From Rosa chinensis (Eukaryota > Streptophyta > Magnoliopsida > Rosales > Rosaceae): 64,000 nt of DNA. Position 1 is the first letter of the stretch, and every line of letters starts with the position of its first letter. The translations under genes were made by a program, and so were the position numbers. Positions 32,121 through 43,244 of this stretch are shown here, piece by piece. The notes beneath the pieces are model-generated. The model saw nothing but the letters and a program-made list of their open reading frames with translations. It ran no database searches and was not told the origin of the DNA. Location of the stretch: positions 22,325,789 to 22,389,788 of the forward strand of contig NC_037091.1 in NCBI RefSeq assembly GCF_002994745.2, given 5' to 3'.

Positions 32121-32309
32121 AACCACTGCAAGTGGCCTAGTGGTTCTTGCCTAGTTGGGTGTGCTCCCCAACCTAGGTTCGAATCCCGAAGATGTCAAAG
32201 TGGCCAGGCACTGTGCTGCAATGCACAGTTGGAGCATTTCACATGCGCCGAAGGGGTTTATCTTGGGCCTAGGAAGCCTTTGGGTTACCCTTGACAAAGT
32301 CAAAAAAAA
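32121..32309 (+). mobile_element. tRNA-derived SINE
   Basis: The A box lies at 32,132-32,143 (GTGGCCTAGTGG) and the B box at 32,177-32,187 (GGTTCGAATCC), the internal promoter of RNA polymerase III. The body ends TTGACAAAGTC with an A tail. A 14-base direct repeat AAAATTGAGAATTA flanks it (32,107-32,120 and 32,310-32,323), which is typical of LINE-machinery insertion. Open frames crossing it are spurious. Confidence 0.92.
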
Positions 32310-32323
32310 AAAATTGAGAATTA

Positions 32324-32823
32324 GTACAGTTAATAGTTCGAGGTTCATCTGGTAAATTTTTGTTTTTCTGCGTTACTATTGATAATAAGATTAAATTATT
32401 TGGATTGTCTGCCGCATTCATGAAACGATTTAGGGGTTAATTTTTATTTTTTCCTTTCGGTGATGGCTACTTCAAAGTTCACAAATTATGACACTTTTTC
32501 CCTTCTGAAAAATTAGTCCATCTATGGAGAGTCGTCTTAGTTCAGAGCAAATGAAAATGGGAGTCGATGGATTATGACCACTTAATTTATCATGAAAATT
32601 TCAACTACTCTTTTCCATATCTTGATTTTGTTGTTTTCAGCAAAGTCTCTAACTCTTTTGGTGCATTTCCCTTAGTCAGCTTGATTGAAACAAGACAAGA
32701 TTTGGAATTTGTGTTTGTGTTCTGTCACTGTGTGCCATAAGTGTTTGTGTTCTGTCACTGTGTGCCATAATCAAGATTCGAATTTAGCATGTGAATGTGA
32801 GACTCATTCAGCGGGCCAGACTT
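32324..32823. other. Intergenic with a 30-bp tandem duplication
   Basis: No gene is supported. At 32,709-32,769 the word GTGTTTGTGTTCTGTCACTG plus GTGCCATAA occurs twice in tandem (perfect or nearly so). Confidence 0.6.
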
Positions 32824-33843
32824 GGATCCTCTCCTAACCTCATTTCTCTCCTAACCTACCTAAGCTCCTATCCAGATGTAAGACACGTGGAAAATTTTAC
32901 ATCCAATGATTAAATTCTTCTTGAATTTTGAATTTTACAATACTACCCTTTTCTTTGTCCTCCCTCCCATCTCTTCACTCCTTCTTCCTCCCTCTTCCTG
33001 TCACTCCAACTCTGTTCTTCTTTATCCATGGCTTAACAATTCAACCCCGACCTTACTTCTCAAATAAATATTGAGATGCAGACACAACCCCAAGGTAAAA
33101 GCTCTCAATCGAAGCTCTTTCAATTCAACTACTGATGGAAAAATACGATTGATTCTCAGAAGCTTCGTGACCAGAGACTCAAACTCATATAGATTACCCC
33201 AATTTCTTTATTTCTTTCTCTTTTAGAAATTTATAGCTTCTTTGCATTTCTTACAATTCGCTCTCACATAGATCATGGTCTCCTCTGAGCCCTTATCAAT
33301 CTTCTTCTCTCTGTCTCCAACCCTTTTTCATGTTTATTCTACGAAAATGGTCTGTAATGGAAATCTGGGATTGGAACTTGAGATTTGCATTTTTCCACCC
33401 TTATTGTTTTGGGGCAAAATTTAAGGTTGCAATTCAATCGATTGGTTTGATTTGGAGCTGGGTGTTCCATTGATGTTCTTCTCTGTAAAATTTCATTGTC
33501 TAAACTCTTTCAAGGACTGCGGGATCAGCTACTTTTGTCTTTTTCTCTTATTTCCAGAAAATCAAAACATTTTCAATATCAAATTTCATTGAAGCCCACT
33601 TGATTAGTTAAACGTATTGTTGCTGAGTGAAGATGAAAAAGAACTGAGAGAGAGAGAGAGAGAGACGCGCTTCGCGCGACAGGCAAGCGTGAAGGAAGAG
33701 AAGAAGAAGAGACAGAAAAAGGAAAAATAGAAAATGACAAACTAAAATTGTTGTAGACCATTAGATTCATTATAGCCACGTGTCTAAATCTAATAAAAAG
33801 CTTAGGAAGGTTAGGAGGAAAATGAGCTCATGAGAGGATCCTC
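32824..33843. mobile_element. Non-autonomous DNA transposon with ~70-bp terminal inverted repeats
   Basis: The left end GGATCCTCTCCTAACC and right end (inverse GGATCCTCTCATGAGCT) are imperfect inverted repeats. Inner matches are CCTAACCT, CCTAAGCT and AGACACGTGG. The interior has no transposase; a (GA)n tract lies at 33,644-33,665. Target duplications are unclear, so the ends are approximate. Confidence 0.55.
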
Positions 33844-34021
33844 TCCCTTTCCGGAGTCTTATTTTGACATTGTTAATTGAGGCACTTGGTCCATGGAATA
33901 TAGTGGACATTGTTGACTTAATTGTACAAGACTACAAGTGCTTGGTATATCTAAGGTGGCTTTGGGTTACAACTGATAAGAAATACTGGGAGCCTATACC
34001 TGCATTACCTCTACTGTATTC

Positions 34022-37000
34022 ATGGAAAACCCAAAAACTCTCTTTCTTTTTGGTGTTCTCTTACTGCAGTACTCATGCTTACTTGAGTTGGCCATATCTT
34101 CTTCCAACTTCACCGATCAATCTGCTCTTCTTGCAATCCAATCCAAGCTCACTTTCGACCCCTCCAATACTGTATTGGGCGGTAATTGGACCACCAACAC
34201 AAGCTTCTGTAATTGGATTGGAGTCTCTTGTAGTATTCACAGGCAAAGAGTCACAGCCCTCAATCTGTCCTTCATGGGTCTCCAAGGCACCATTGCACCT
34301 CATGTTGGCAACCTCTCCTTCCTAGTCTTGCTCGATCTTCGAAACAACAGCTTCTCTGGGGCACTGCCACATGAGATCAGTTGCTTGCATCGCTTGAGGA
34401 TACTTAAATCTAGTTACAATCAGTTGGAAGGTAACATCCCTCCAAGTTTATATTATTGTCAAAAGCTTGAAATCATATACCTCCAAAATAACAGGCTAAG
34501 CAGTTTTATACCTCTAGAGTTGGGATTCCTACCTAGCCTTCAAGAATTATATCTCCATGAAAATAAACTTACGGGTGGAATACCGTCATCTTTGGGCAAT
34601 ATTTCAACATTAAAAGTGTTGAGTTTGGGTGTAAATAAACTCACCGGTTCATTACCTTCTACTCTCCTCAACCTGTCTTCTCTAGTTAAAGTCTATATAT
34701 ATAGTAACAACATATCTGGAAGCCTACCTATGGATCTTTGCCACTATTGGCCTAGTATTCAGATCCTTTCTTTTGGGGGCCTTAACCTTGTTGGCCAAAT
34801 TCCCTCAAGAATATATGAATGCACACAGCTTGTGGCCTTATCTGTGCCTTATAATATGCTTGTGGGAAATATTCCAGAAACAATTGGGCTTTTACAAAAT
34901 CTTGAAGAGCTTTATCTGGGTGCTAATGGCCTAACTGGCACCATACCTCCTACCATTGGTAACATGTCGAGCTTGAAAGTCTTTGATTTGGGGCCTAATT
35001 ACATTACAGGAAGTATTCCGAGGGAACTGGGGCGTCTTTCCAATCTAAACTTGTTTACTTTTTATGGAAATAGCCTAACAGATGCAATACCTCAAGAACT
35101 TTTCAACATGTCATCCTTGCAAACTTTCTCACTTCAACATAATTCCCTTTCTGGAACTTTTCCTCCATACAACAAGATTTTTCTTCCCAACCTTGAAAAC
35201 CTCTATTATTCTAGTAATCAAATAACTGGAAACATCCCATCATATTTTACCAATTTTAGCAACCTTTATGATCTTGATGCTGCCAACAACTTACTCTATG
35301 GACCAATACCCACGAACCTTGGTAGCTTGAAACACCTGGAACTCCTTATATTGGGAGGAAACCATTTAACAGGAGAACCTGGAGTTAAAGAACTTAGATT
35401 CCTTTCCTCTTTATTTAATTCCACTTCTCTGACCCTTTTGGCTTTGGAAGACAATCCTCTAAATGGTGTCATACCCGATATCTTGGGAAATTACTCTTAT
35501 TCCATCAGGCAAATATATGCACCAGGGTGCAAAATCCAGGGTCATATACCTAAGACAATTGGCTCTTTGAAAAATTTGACCACCATCGTCTTCATGAATA
35601 ACAATATCAGTGGTAATTTACCATCCTCAATTGGGAAATTGGAGATGATGCAGAGATTGTATCTTGATAACAACAATATTGAAGAAGCCATTTCAGAGGA
35701 GCTTTGTCTTATGGTGAACCTGGGAGAACTGTCTTTATCAAATAACAAATTCTCAGGGTCTATCCCAAATTGTATAGGAAACCTCAGCCTCCTTCAAAGA
35801 GTTTACCTAGATTCCAATAGGCTGACATCGTCAGTCCCAGTGAATTTATGGAACCTGGAAGGCCTCTTGTTCTTGAATTTGTCATCCAATTCCATGGCCG
35901 GAGATTTACCTACAAGAATGGGAAAGCTTAATGTTCTTCAAATGGTTGATTTATCTTGGAACCAAATTAGGGGAAGTATTCCAAGCATCATTGGAACTTT
36001 TCAAAGCTTGAACTGGCTAGATTTGTCAAACAACATGTTTGTAGGACACATTCCACAAAGTTTCAGTGATCTGAAAGGGTTGGAATATTTGGATCTGTCA
36101 TACAATAGATTGTCGGGCACAATACCAAAGTCTCTTGAAAAACTCAGGTATCTCAATTATCTGAATTTCTCATTTAATAAACTCTCTGGTGAGATTCCTT
36201 CTGGGGGACCGTTTGTCAACTTCACTGATCAATCATTTTTGGAGAATGGAGTACTTTGCGGCAGATCAAATTTTGGAGTCCCACCATGTAAGGCTCATAG
36301 CAAAAGGAAATCAAATATGGCTTTTCATTGGCTCAAATATATTCTTCCAGCAATTGCATCCACAACAATTCTCCTGGGTCTTATTCTACTGTGGAAAAAG
36401 TATCATAAACGGAAAGCATCATTGCCAAGTTCCGATGAAAAGTCACCATTAACAGAGCACAAAATGGTATCATATCAAGAACTCCGCCTTGCTACAAATG
36501 ACTTCTGCGGAAGCAACTTAATTGGAGTGGGAAGTTTTGGCTCTGTGTACAAGGGATTGCTCTCTGATGGGACAATTGTTGCTATAAAGGTTCTAAATTT
36601 GCAAATGGAAGGGGCCTCCAAAAGTTTTGATGCAGAATGCAAGGTGTTGCGAACAATCCGGCATAGGAATCTTGTAAAGGTCATAACTACATGTTCTAGC
36701 CCTGAGGTCAGAGCTTTGGTGCTGCAGTACATGTCTAATGGCAGTCTTGAGAAGTGGTTATACTCTCACAACTACTGTCTCAGTATTCTGCAAAGAGTAA
36801 GCATGTTGATCGATATTGCATCTGCTTTGGAATATCTCCATCATGGTCAAGAAGAAACTGTGGTGCATTGTGATGTGAAGCCTGGCAATGTCCTTCTTGA
36901 TGAAGACATGGTTGCACATGTTGCAGACTTCGGTCTTGCAAAAATTTTAGCAAAAAACAAAGACGCAACACAGACAAGAACCATCGGTACTGTGGGTTAT

Positions 37001-37841
37001 GTAGCACCAGGTAACTCTAAATATTTCCTTTTGTTGATTGCTACATGATAAAACTAATTGTGGTTAGTTCATGGAGAATAATAACCATGGAAGTTTGTCT
37101 TATGTCTTTGTCTTAGATCGATGCATTGTAAGTAGATTAAACATCAGGTAAATATGATTTAAGAAAGATGAGAATGGTTTCCTTTATATTCTTAGATAAT
37201 CTGTTACATAATGTTCAAAAAAAGAAAAAAGAAAAAAAGATAATCTTCATTACAATAAAAAGCTATACCGTGCTTAATTATCTTGATGTTTTGCGCCTTG
37301 GCCCCCAGAATGTTTCATCAACCAGGATGCTAATTACCAGATTACAAGTGAAGTACTCATAGCATTTCTTTAAGGCTATCAAAATCTTAACATACATTTT
37401 GGAGTTCTGTAGAAACTTGTAGCATTTTACAGTTTATACTTGGTGGAGTACTGAATACTGATATTAAATTTTGTTTGTAATTGATGCTTGTAAACAGAGT
37501 ATGGTTCTACAGGAAGAGTGTCCAGAAGTGGCGATGTTTATAGCTTCGGGATAATGTTGCTAGAAATAATGGCGAGAAAGAAACCAACTGATGAAATGTT
37601 TGCTGGAGAAGTGACTTTGAGGCAATGGGTAAATGTGTCTATCCCTGACAATGCTCTAGAAGTGGTGGATGCTGACTTATTGAGCATAGAAGAGGGAAGA
37701 GACATGTATGCCACAGAATCTATCCTTATGTCCATCCTGGAAATAGGCTTGAGGTGTTCCGAAGTAGCAGCAGAGGATAGAATGGACATTAAGGATGTGG
37801 TGCCCAAGCTCAAGAAAATAAAACTGGCACTACAAGAATGA
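34022..37841 (+). CDS. LRR receptor-like protein kinase, subfamily XII (EFR/FLS2/Xa21-like), two exons
   Basis: Exon 1 is 34,022-37,010 and exon 2 is 37,498-37,841. The GT-AG intron splits the Glu codon of the kinase APE motif, as is usual in this family. The product is 1,110 residues with no frame damage. It has a signal peptide (1-24), an N-terminal cap with paired cysteines (CNWIGVSC, about 64-71) and some 25 leucine-rich repeats to about 745. One transmembrane helix follows (about 770-790), then a Ser/Thr kinase: IGVGSFGSVYKG (834-845), catalytic Lys 856 in VAIK, HCD (949-951) in HCDVKPGN, and DFG (969-971). Cys in place of Arg before the catalytic Asp makes it a non-RD kinase, typical of plant pattern-recognition receptors. 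It probably sits in the plasma membrane and senses an extracellular ligand; the ligand is unknown. It is the only apparently intact host gene in the window. Confidence 0.93.
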
Positions 37842-38825
37842 GACAGAGGTGTTTAACATCCATCTTTTAGCCTTGGGCCCTTGGCTTTTTCTATTTGCAT
37901 AGCGTTGTTATTTCTCAGTTTTCAGTTTGTCATTCGAGCATACACTTGATTGTTTTTCCTTGGCGATAACTTAGTAGCATCATTTAGAATTTCTATTTTG
38001 ATTGCATGAACAATAAATTACTCTTGAAGATAATCTGTCCTTTGGGACTTTTGGTATTGTTCTCAACCCTGTTTCCTATCGTGGTGCAATAGGATTCGAG
38101 TGATTTTGGCAGATGTTTGGGTCCAAAATGAATATTTGGAGCAGCCCAAACCCACTTTTGTTCGACTAAAGCTAAATGAAACTAGAATTTCCGGATCAGA
38201 AGTGTTCTACGAGATATAGTGTTTGTCAGGCAATATTGTCCCCTTGTTAAACCGGGAAAGGGGTTTCCTTCGCCTTTTGAAGCAGGAGCACTTGCAAACA
38301 AAACAGAGCATCAACCTTTATATATAAATCGTTCTCGAAAAACTTGTTAAATCGCTGCCCACCAACTCATTCACGGAATGTAAGACCATAAAAAGTATAT
38401 CCCCAAAAAGTCTCAAAAATCATTGACCAATATAAGGGTCATGCATATCTTATTATATTGAATGCGATTTTTAATAGTTTTTTGTTTTTTTTGTTTTTTT
38501 TTGGGTTAGATTCAGGTATAGTTTACAATTAAATATGATGATACATTTGACAAATTAATGTACATCAAAAGCAGCGCTATAAAAAATAAAAAATTAGTAT
38601 AGTAAAACAGGTTGAGGTTCATCTTGTCAAGTAGTTTACTGGTTTTACCAATATCCTTAAATAGACCTATAAATTGACCGGATTTTGATTCGGACCAGCT
38701 TTAGATCCGTTGCTATTGGACTGCTTTGGATTGAAAATTTTGATCCGTTGATACGTTAATCATCCGAATTCGTTAACCCGTTTATTTAACGGATCAAATA
38801 CGGATTTAGGTGGATCCGATCCGTT
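37842..38825. other. 3' flank of the receptor kinase gene and intergenic DNA
   Basis: This holds the presumed 3' untranslated region of the kinase gene, then AT-rich DNA. The piece 38,555-38,640 is the empty-site partner of the SINE region at 32,078-32,355. At 38,690-38,825 GGATC/GATCCGTT words recur. No gene seen. Confidence 0.5.
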
Positions 38826-38830
38826 AATGA

Positions 38831-41352
38831 TGTCACGCCCCGATTTTTAAACAAAATTAAAAATCAATATATAATCTCATAATTATACATGCGTGATGGT
38901 TCAGCCATCAATACAAAATACCTGGAAAACTTTTTCCTTTTAAAGCAACTACATACTGATGCCCTGAACCTACAATGTCAATATATACTCGCTAAGCAGA
39001 GTCATATATTACATAAGTTTACAAATTAAATTGCCACAACAAAATAATAAGTAAATGCTCCTCCGAGCTTACCACAAGTGAAAGTCTTAATAACGGTAAA
39101 GTCACAAAATTGGTTTCTTACCGTAAAGCTGCTAGCACGCTACCTCAGTTTCAGCCACGATTACCCTGACCTGCAAGATTAAACCCTACACCTTTGAATA
39201 GTGCACCGGGTTGCCACACAACAAACCCGGTAAGCTTATGAAAGCTTGTATGAGTAACTCAAAGCAAAACTCCACACAACTCACACCAAAACGAGGAAAA
39301 CCGTTCAACTCGAGAAAGGGAACACATACCATGTTTCCCAAAACAATATTCTTTTCCCAAAAGAAAACCACAAAAGTCACACCGTGACAAAATCATATTA
39401 ATTGAAACTCTGACAATTAAAATATGATACACAAGTCCTCCCTGGACACTTAAAAGAAAGAATCTCCGACACTCCCTTTTAAAACACGTACTCATGAGCA
39501 TCAAGTAGCTCCTCACTACTCCCCATGTTGTACAGTGACAGCAGACTAGAGCTCTAACTAATCGTATCCACTCACCCGGCCAAAGGCATGAAGTCTCGAT
39601 ATATATGCCTGAGGTCACTCCCAGCAACCCCGAATCCTCAGACCTCCCCGGTCGTCAGATCAAAACATTTAAAAGTGGTCACTCATGACCAAATGTTACA
39701 TCAAATCAAAATGAGAAATCACCACTTGTGACTCTCAGATCTTCAGACCCCCGGTTGTTAGATCAAAACGTTCAAATCGCATTAAAGCAACTCACACCAA
39801 ATCTTGACACTTTTCAAACAATAGAAATTCCCAATTCCTAAAACAATATCTCCCGAAAAGTCAAGGCTCAAAACAATAGAATGAAACCCATCAATCCCTA
39901 TTGCTTAAATCACCCATCAACCCATAAGAATATACATATTTCACGTAAATATATATATATATATAGATATATACGTGGTCATTCACTCAGGAATGCCATT
40001 AATACCAACTATAGTTTACAGTTAACTAAATAACTCTCAAAACAATAAAGGTAACTCCGTTCGTAAATGAACATTGTGAGATTACTCACCTCTGAATCCT
40101 GATGCGTCTTCAATACAGAACAGATTAGTACTTTGTCAAGTACCTAATCACATACGGTTTCAACTTAGCACACAAATCACAAGCGATTAAAGTCCGAAAC
40201 CTCTGTCTTGAACTAAAATCCCCATAAGTAACACCAATCGAGGCGAAACCACATCTGAGACCTCCCTAAGTCTCCATAATACTTCTACGATTGATATGTC
40301 AAAACCACAAGTCAATCGAACGCTCGAATCCTCACGGATCAAATAATCGAATGGTTTGAAACAGTAAAAATCATAATATATTCATTCGATCACCAAAAAT
40401 TATGTATTATATATCAAAACATTCGTATCGACGAGTAGATGATATATAAAACTAAAATAATGTCCCTTATATGGCCAGAATGCCGCCACAGTGCCTCCAC
40501 AGGCAGTGGCGCACCGCTGTCGGACCAAACTCAAAATCATAACAACCAAGCCATCCTGAAATGTTCATGAAGAGTAGAGCAACTTTCATACCTGGAGCTA
40601 AGCCTAGATAGGTCTAGATCGTCCTAGATCACGCTCCAGATTCGTTGTGCACCGTTGATCTTCAAACCTTGATCTTTCACTCCACACACAAAATCGTCCT
40701 TCAAGGTGGATATGGGGATGATCAGGAGGAGGAGGAGATTCCAAAACCAAGAAGGATAGGCCGAGAAGTCGCCGGAAACTGGGAAAATTTGGCCGGATCC
40801 GATTGCGTTGACTGTGGTTGCTCCGATCTCCACTTTCCGGTGGTTGCCGTCGCCGTCGAGCACCAAAGGGAGGACGGCGAGATGGCGGCGACCACATCTG
40901 CGTTGGTCTCGTCGCAGGCGGACGTCGGGAACAGCCGGAAAAAGCGGGTCGGGTCGTGCGGGGGCTGAGGAGAGAGAACAGAGATAAATTTGGGGGAGAA
41001 AATGAGAAAAAGGAAAATTTTAGGATTTAATGAAAAATCCTGGAATTTCTCATATTTATAGAAATTTTCAATCGCTCATAACTTTGTCATACGAACTCTG
41101 ATTTTCGCGTGCCACATGTCCACGATTTCGTATCGATGCGCTCTACGACTTTCATGAAGGAATTTTTTGGAGAAACTCAACGAATAAAAAGTCAACCTTT
41201 GCCCCCCCCCCCCCCCCTAAAATGATGCTTCCTGAGTAATTATTCGCTCGAAACACTTCCGCTCCATCCACGAGCCACGAAACATTTAGAAAATGACTAA
41301 TTAAATTTCGAAAAATCCACGAAAAATAATAACAAATTTCATGGGCATCACA
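38831..41352 (-). repeat. Solo LTR of a chromovirus-like (Tekay/Del-type) Ty3 element, AATGA duplication
   Basis: The plus strand begins TGTCACGCCCCGATTTTT and ends GGGCATCACA. It is flanked by the perfect 5-bp repeat AATGA (38,826-38,830 and 41,353-41,357), length 2,522 bases. On its own strand it runs TGTGATGCCC...GGCGTGACA. It matches the split copy (8,210-23,222) and the LTR at 43,245-45,952 along its length. A C run (41,203-41,217) and a (TA)n tract (39,948-39,965) lie inside. Small open frames within it are not genes. Confidence 0.9.
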
Positions 41353-41357
41353 AATGA

Positions 41358-42279
41358 TCCAGACCGTTTTTGTAATAATAAATTTTTTTGTTATTAATAT
41401 ATTATTATTTTTTAAAATATGAAATATAAAATATTAAGACCTGATGAAATTGAAGCTAAAGTATTACTTTGAAAGTATTTTTTGAAATAGGGCCAATACG
41501 GCTGCCCTCAAGCCTTGACCATTAATGAAACCTCAGAATACATGGGGGGACATGATACCTAAACCCCAAAATACAATAAGCATAGAGAGAACATCCTAGA
41601 TTAAAACCGGGATTCTCCACAAAATCTATGTATTCTAACAAGCACCAAGTAGCGAAGAGTGCATCATTGGCTACTCTATTCTCCCCTGCAGTATCGTCGC
41701 ACGCCTGCTGCCCCTGCAGCACCCTCATTCCTGTGCAGATCAGCCTGTTTTCACGCCCTGAAACTTCTTCATCAGGACCTCAGATCAAAATCCTTCCTTC
41801 ATCAAAGTTGTTTGACTCTGCCTCTTCTATCTGACCTCCAAATTTCAGCCCTATTTGATTTGTTTTGAGATCTGTACACCATTCGAAGTGGGAGCTGTTC
41901 AGAAGTGAATCTGCTCCGAATTTCAAAAAGTAAGTTTTAAAGATTAAAGTTTATGCTTTCTTGTCTTTTAAATTCCTTTATTTTCTGCAGGATTTTCAAT
42001 ATACTAACATGGGTTCGATTATTTAATAAAGAGGAATTCTGGGGATTCACGCTTAACGAACTAAGAGTGTTCGTATGAACTAAGAGTGTTCATAATGCTC
42101 GGACTAAGAGCGTCCGTAAGCATCAAATTGTGATCATATTAAAACATTATTGTTTGGTCTAATCAAAAAGAGATTCTTGGAAATTTTTTTCTTGGTAGCA
42201 TAGCTCGGAAATCTTATTATTTTAGTTTTCGTGGAAGTTTAGCTCCGAAACTAATATATCTTCTCTTCTTATTTTCAGG
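41358..42279 (+). other. Presumed leader region upstream of a copia gag
   Basis: AT-rich DNA, then a stretch at 42,040-42,130 with repeated ACTAAGAGTGTTCGTA-like words, directly upstream of the gag start. By analogy with the ~1.1-kb leader of the copia element at 11,026-22,755 it may be leader sequence, but no 5' LTR could be delimited. Short frames at 41,628-41,868 have no recognisable domain. Confidence 0.35.
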
Positions 42280-43244
42280 ATGTCGAATGAACCTAGACTC
42301 GACTTTCCCATGCTTGACTCAACAGGTTCGGATTACCACAGTTGGGTAATCGATGTTGAGAACCACCTCACTTCAAAGGGAATATTACCCATAATCCAGG
42401 CACCTAACCCGGATCGTGTGTTCGTGCGAACACCTACAAAGCATGCTCAAGCAGTTATCTTGATGCGACACCATATGGACAAGGCACTCAGATTGGAGTA
42501 TATGTTGATCAAGGATGCAAGAGAGCTACGGGTAGCGCTAGAAGAGCGCTTTGGCAATGTCCAAGATTCACTCTTCCCTGACTTGAAGGTTCAATGGAAC
42601 AATCTGCACTTTGCTGATTTCAAGTTTGTTGCTGAATATAATTCAAAAGCTCTTCACCTACAGTCCATGTTGAGGTTTTGTGGACAACCTGTCATAGAGC
42701 AAGAGCTAATTGAGAAAACTCTCTCCACCTTCCCCGTTTCAGCCATTGTGGTATCAAGGCAATACCGCATTGAAGTCAATGTCGGACGGATCATGAGGTT
42801 TCATCTGCTTATCAATCTCATATCTGTAGCAGAGAAACATGATAACATACTCATGAGGAATTATAATTCAAGGCCCATTGGAACTAAAATCGTTCATGAG
42901 GCGAATTATAATGTACCCAAAAGAGGGTGCAAGGAGCGGAACCCTAAGAATAAGGGATATGAGAGACGTATGGGTCCATATAACCGCCCTAACAAGGAAG
43001 GAAACCGCAGGTTTGGTGCGGATACACATGGTGGCAATGCCATAAGTGGGAGAGGCGGTTGAGGTGGTGGTGCCATGGCTCGTGGTGGAGGCGCCATGGG
43101 TCGTGGTGGTGGCACCAACCCTCCTAGGGAACACCCACAACGTGCACAACATGCACCTCAGTTAAAGGGAGGCAACTACAATGACATGTGTCATCAATGT
43201 GGATCAAGTGAGTATTGGTTCAAGCAATGCAAGGCAAGCGAGCA
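42280..43244 (+). pseudogene. Copia gag (UBN2-type), truncated by an LTR insertion
   Basis: The frame starts MSNEPRLDFPMLDSTGSDYH and parallels the gag at 20,639-21,442 throughout (ALEERFGNVQDSL, ELIEKTLSTFPVSA, ISVAEKHDNIL). A TGA at about 43,060 interrupts a Gly-rich linker. The same frame then continues with RGGGAMGRGG and a zinc knuckle CHQCGSSEYWFKQC, in which the expected His is Tyr. Sequence is cut at 43,244 by TGTCACG, the start of a chromovirus LTR. No pol from this copia copy remains to the right. It is a second, distinct member of the same copia family, on the opposite strand from the first. Confidence 0.78.

Noticed and set aside
32151..32355. Open frames on both strands over the SINE
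   Set aside because: They coincide exactly with the tRNA-derived SINE, which is transcribed by RNA polymerase III and does not code for protein.
40604..41030. Arg- and Gly-rich frames in the solo chromovirus LTR
   Set aside because: Equivalent LTR positions in the other copies do not keep the frames.
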